DNA from: RGIG6178 sp045612885
GTDB taxonomy: Bacteria > Bacillota_I > Bacilli_A > RFN20 > DUOF01
DNA length: 9,315 nt
Direction: 5' to 3'
NCBI GenBank assembly: GCA_045612885.1
Contig: JAZKZZ010000014.1
Coordinates: 1-9,315 of the forward strand
Positions within the stretch are counted from its first letter, which is position 1. Every line of letters begins with the position of its first letter. Below are positions 7,452-9,315 of the stretch, one piece after another. Under the pieces are notes generated by a model. The model worked only from the letters and a program-made list of their open reading frames with translations, ran no database searches and had not been told where the DNA came from. The position numbers and the translations under genes were made by a program.

Positions 7452-9252
7452 TATTATCACCTACCTTTAATCCTTGTTGTAGGTTCCAAATATCACTATA
7501 TAACCCTTTTTGATTGATAAGTTCTTGATGAGTTCCCATTTGAGTAATGGAACCATTTTCAAGAACAATTATTTTATCAGCATCCATAATATTCATTAAG
7601 TTATGAGATATTATAAATGTAGTACATTTGTTTTTCTTCAACTCTGATTTTATTTTCTTAGCAACATTATTATCTAAGGCGCTAAGAGAATCATCTAATA
7701 TTAATAAGTGTTTGTCTTTCACTAAAGCTCTAGCAATTGCAATTCTTTGTCTTTGACCACCAGATAGAGTTACTCCTCTTTCTCCTACAACGGTCTCATA
7801 TCCTTCGTCCATTTTAGCTATATCTTCAGTTAGACAAACTCTATCTACATAATCTTCGATATTAACTTCTTTTTTAGATAAAATAGTTAAATTTTCTTTG
7901 ATTGTTTTAGCAAAAATAAATGATTCTTGATTTACAATAGATAGATTTTCTCTTAAATGTTTTTTCTTTATATCTTTTAATTCTACACCATTAATAGTGA
8001 TTGAACCATCTTGATACTCATCTAATCTAGTTAAGACATTTATAAGAGTAGTTTTACCACTACCACTTTTACCAACAATTCCTAATGTTTCACCTTTTTT
8101 AACTTTAAATGAGATATTTTTAAGAGCCTTAGTATCCAAGTCATCTTGATAAGCCATAGTAACATTATTAAATTCAATATCGCCATCAATTTCTGGAGTT
8201 AATGTACCATCGATTACATAATCTTCTTCTTGTAATAAATATTCATTTAATCTTTTTACAGATACTGAATTTCTTAAAATACCATTAATATTGCTAACAA
8301 ATCCACTAGATTGATCTACAATTGATGAATTAAGAATTATTAAACTAGTAGCAGCACCTAAACCAATAGTCCCTTTTAAATACAAGATTCCTACTACAAG
8401 AGTTGTAATTACATTATATACAGTAGATACAATGTCTAATACTCTCCAATAGTTGGAATAACTTTTTTGAATATGATATTTAGTTTCCTCAAGTTCTTCA
8501 ATAGCATTTTTAAATTTTTCCTTTTCAGCTACTTCATTGGCAAATGTTTTAACCATATTGATATTTGTAAAACTTTGTTGTGTCCTTGAATCAACTTTAG
8601 AAGCAAGCTCACTAGAAGCAATTTCCTTCTTTCGTATATATACAAAAGAGAAGATAATTCCAAATATTACCACAACACCAATAATTATTATTCCTAAAAT
8701 GAAGTTTATAATACTTAAATTATATATTTGAATAAAGACAGTTATAATTGAGAAAGTAACAAAACCAAACCACCAAATACCTTGATTTAACATTGCTACA
8801 TATTTTTGTGTGTCTTGAATGTTTCTTTGAATTATATCACCAGTAGGATGGGTTACTAAATAATTCTTAGGTAATTTTAATACATGATAGAAAAACTCTT
8901 GTGATACCTCTACCTCTATCTTTCTAGCAGCATATACTTTAGTAAAGTTTTGTACTAGTCTTGATATAATAACGATTGTAGCAGTTATAACAAATATAGT
9001 ACATAAACTAGTAATTTGAGTATATGTAGATTCATTATTGATATATCTAGAAATAAATGAAGGAAGAATATGATCTTCACCTGCGAAAATAGATAAGACT
9101 TCACCAATAAAGACTGAAATTAATGACATTATATATTGATTTGCAAATAGCAAGATGAATGCAAAAATATAAATAGGTAAATATTTAAGAGTACATCTTA
9201 GTAAAATATTTTTCTTCATTACATCACCACCACTATGTAGAAAAGTATACAT
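7444..9252 (-). CDS. ABC exporter half-transporter, subunit with degenerate catalytic site (membrane + ATPase)
   Basis: This is the first gene of the exporter operon: a six-helix membrane domain (about 20-330) fused to an ATPase domain (about 358-602). Numbering is from ATG 9252 (602 residues). Motifs are Walker A GKSGSGKT (394-401), Q-loop Gln442 in VNQES, X-loop VVGERG, canonical signature LSGGQ (496-500), Walker B LLILD (516-520) and H-loop His550 in IISHN. The residue after Walker B is Asp521, not the catalytic Glu, typical of the inactive-site subunit of heterodimers such as BmrC/BmrD or TM287/TM288. The start is uncertain. ATG 9252 has AGGAG 8 bases upstream. ATG 9219 (MKKNILLRC, 591 residues) has GGTGGTGAT in good position and looks like a more natural N terminus. 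A TTG at 9255 is less likely. No accessory substrate-specific gene is visible nearby, so the cargo is unknown. Confidence 0.93.
   Translation of the reverse strand: MYTFLHSGGDVMKKNILLRCTLKYLPIYIFAFILLFANQYIMSLISVFIGEVLSIFAGEDHILPSFISRYINNESTYTQITSLCTIFVITATIVIISRLVQNFTKVYAARKIEVEVSQEFFYHVLKLPKNYLVTHPTGDIIQRNIQDTQKYVAMLNQGIWWFGFVTFSIITVFIQIYNLSIINFILGIIIIGVVVIFGIIFSFVYIRKKEIASSELASKVDSRTQQSFTNINMVKTFANEVAEKEKFKNAIEELEETKYHIQKSYSNYWRVLDIVSTVYNVITTLVVGILYLKGTIGLGAATSLIILNSSIVDQSSGFVSNINGILRNSVSVKRLNEYLLQEEDYVIDGTLTPEIDGDIEFNNVTMAYQDDLDTKALKNISFKVKKGETLGIVGKSGSGKTTLINVLTRLDEYQDGSITINGVELKDIKKKHLRENLSIVNQESFIFAKTIKENLTILSKKEVNIEDYVDRVCLTEDIAKMDEGYETVVGERGVTLSGGQRQRIAIARALVKDKHLLILDDSLSALDNNVAKKIKSELKKNKCTTFIISHNLMNIMDADKIIVLENGSITQMGTHQELINQKGLYSDIWNLQQGLKVGDNNA
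7456..7462 (-). promoter_or_regulatory. Ribosome binding site for the second exporter gene
   Basis: On the - strand AGGTGAT (7462 to 7456) matches seven bases of the AGGAGGTGAT anti-16S-complementary sequence. Its AGGTG core is 6 bases before ATG 7451. It lies within the last codons of the upstream exporter gene and overlaps the alternative GTG start (7460), which it therefore disfavours. Confidence 0.55.
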
Positions 9253-9260
9253 CAATCATT

Positions 9261-9265
9261 CTCCT
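9261..9265 (-). promoter_or_regulatory. Ribosome binding site for the first exporter gene (ATG 9252)
   Basis: AGGAG on the - strand (9265 to 9261) is 8 bases before ATG 9252 and 5 before TTG 9255. A competing, less perfect site, GGTGGTGAT (9231 to 9223), sits in front of ATG 9219. Two ribosome binding sites in a row make the true start ambiguous. Confidence 0.5.
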
Positions 9266-9275
9266 GCTACAAGAT

Positions 9276-9307
9276 TATTATTTATTTAAAATAAAAAATA
9301 AATAATA
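9276..9307. repeat. Perfect 12-bp A/T inverted repeat upstream of the exporter operon
   Basis: TATTATTTATTT (9276-9287) is matched exactly by its reverse complement AAATAAATAATA (9296-9307) across an 8-base spacer (9288-9295). It lies 24 bases upstream of the exporter start at 9252, in the operon's presumed promoter region. No T tract follows on either strand, so it is not a terminator. It could be a repressor operator or simply a by-product of very AT-rich sequence. Confidence 0.5.
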
Positions 9308-9315
9308 TATTAAGT

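Noticed and set aside
9233..9259. Eight-codon leader peptide on the - strand (ATG 9259 to TAG 9233) before the exporter operon
   Set aside because: The AGGAG site is only one base from this ATG, too close for initiation, and the peptide shows no attenuation-type codon run or adjoining hairpin.
9274..9302. Promoter for the exporter operon (- strand TTTATT, 17 bases, AATAAT)
   Set aside because: The -35 matches only 3 of 6 and the -10 lacks its first T. Many equally good matches exist in this A/T stretch, and the window ends before the full upstream region, so it is not listed as a feature.

Overview
The window comes from a very AT-rich genome of the low-GC Gram-positive type, most likely Bacilli or a walled relative of the Mollicutes. 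Support for this comes from the gene order (trigger factor, Lon, YsxC/EngB), strong AGGAG-type ribosome binding sites, TTGNNN/TATAAT promoters, and the use of TAA as stop in all seven genes. All eleven tryptophans are encoded by TGG and no coding frame contains an internal TGA, so the Mycoplasma code (TGA = Trp) is unlikely. The species cannot be named from the sequence alone.

Layout on the + strand: (1) bases 1-518 are the 3' end of an unrecognised gene whose frame is open to the left edge; it ends inside an intrinsic terminator hairpin (499-539). (2) A near-consensus extended -10 promoter (519-547), partly embedded in that terminator, starts a compact protein-quality-control and ribosome-assembly operon. 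It holds tig (trigger factor, 576-1856), lon (ATP-dependent protease, 1877-4228) and engB/ysxC (ribosome-biogenesis GTPase, 4215-4799). lon follows tig after 20 bases, and engB overlaps the end of lon. clpX, which lies between tig and lon in Bacillus subtilis, is absent from this position. (3) A secreted lipoprotein of unknown family (4858-5625) follows, with its own predicted promoter at 4809-4837.

Bases 5631-5707 hold two adjacent hairpins that separate the + strand genes from a convergent - strand operon. That operon (9252 down to 5706) encodes two half-size ABC exporters with overlapping reading frames. The first-transcribed subunit has Asp in place of the catalytic Glu after Walker B. 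The second has LSMGQ in place of LSGGQ. Both changes fall in the same composite ATP site, which is the hallmark of asymmetric heterodimeric exporters. A perfect 12-bp all-A/T inverted repeat (9276-9307) lies just upstream of this operon and may be a regulatory site.

No RNA gene, CRISPR array, insertion sequence or phage-like module was seen. Most of the window is ordinary core-genome content. The points worth a second look are the overlapping terminator and promoter, the unidentified 5' gene and lipoprotein, the asymmetric exporter, and the dyad upstream of it.
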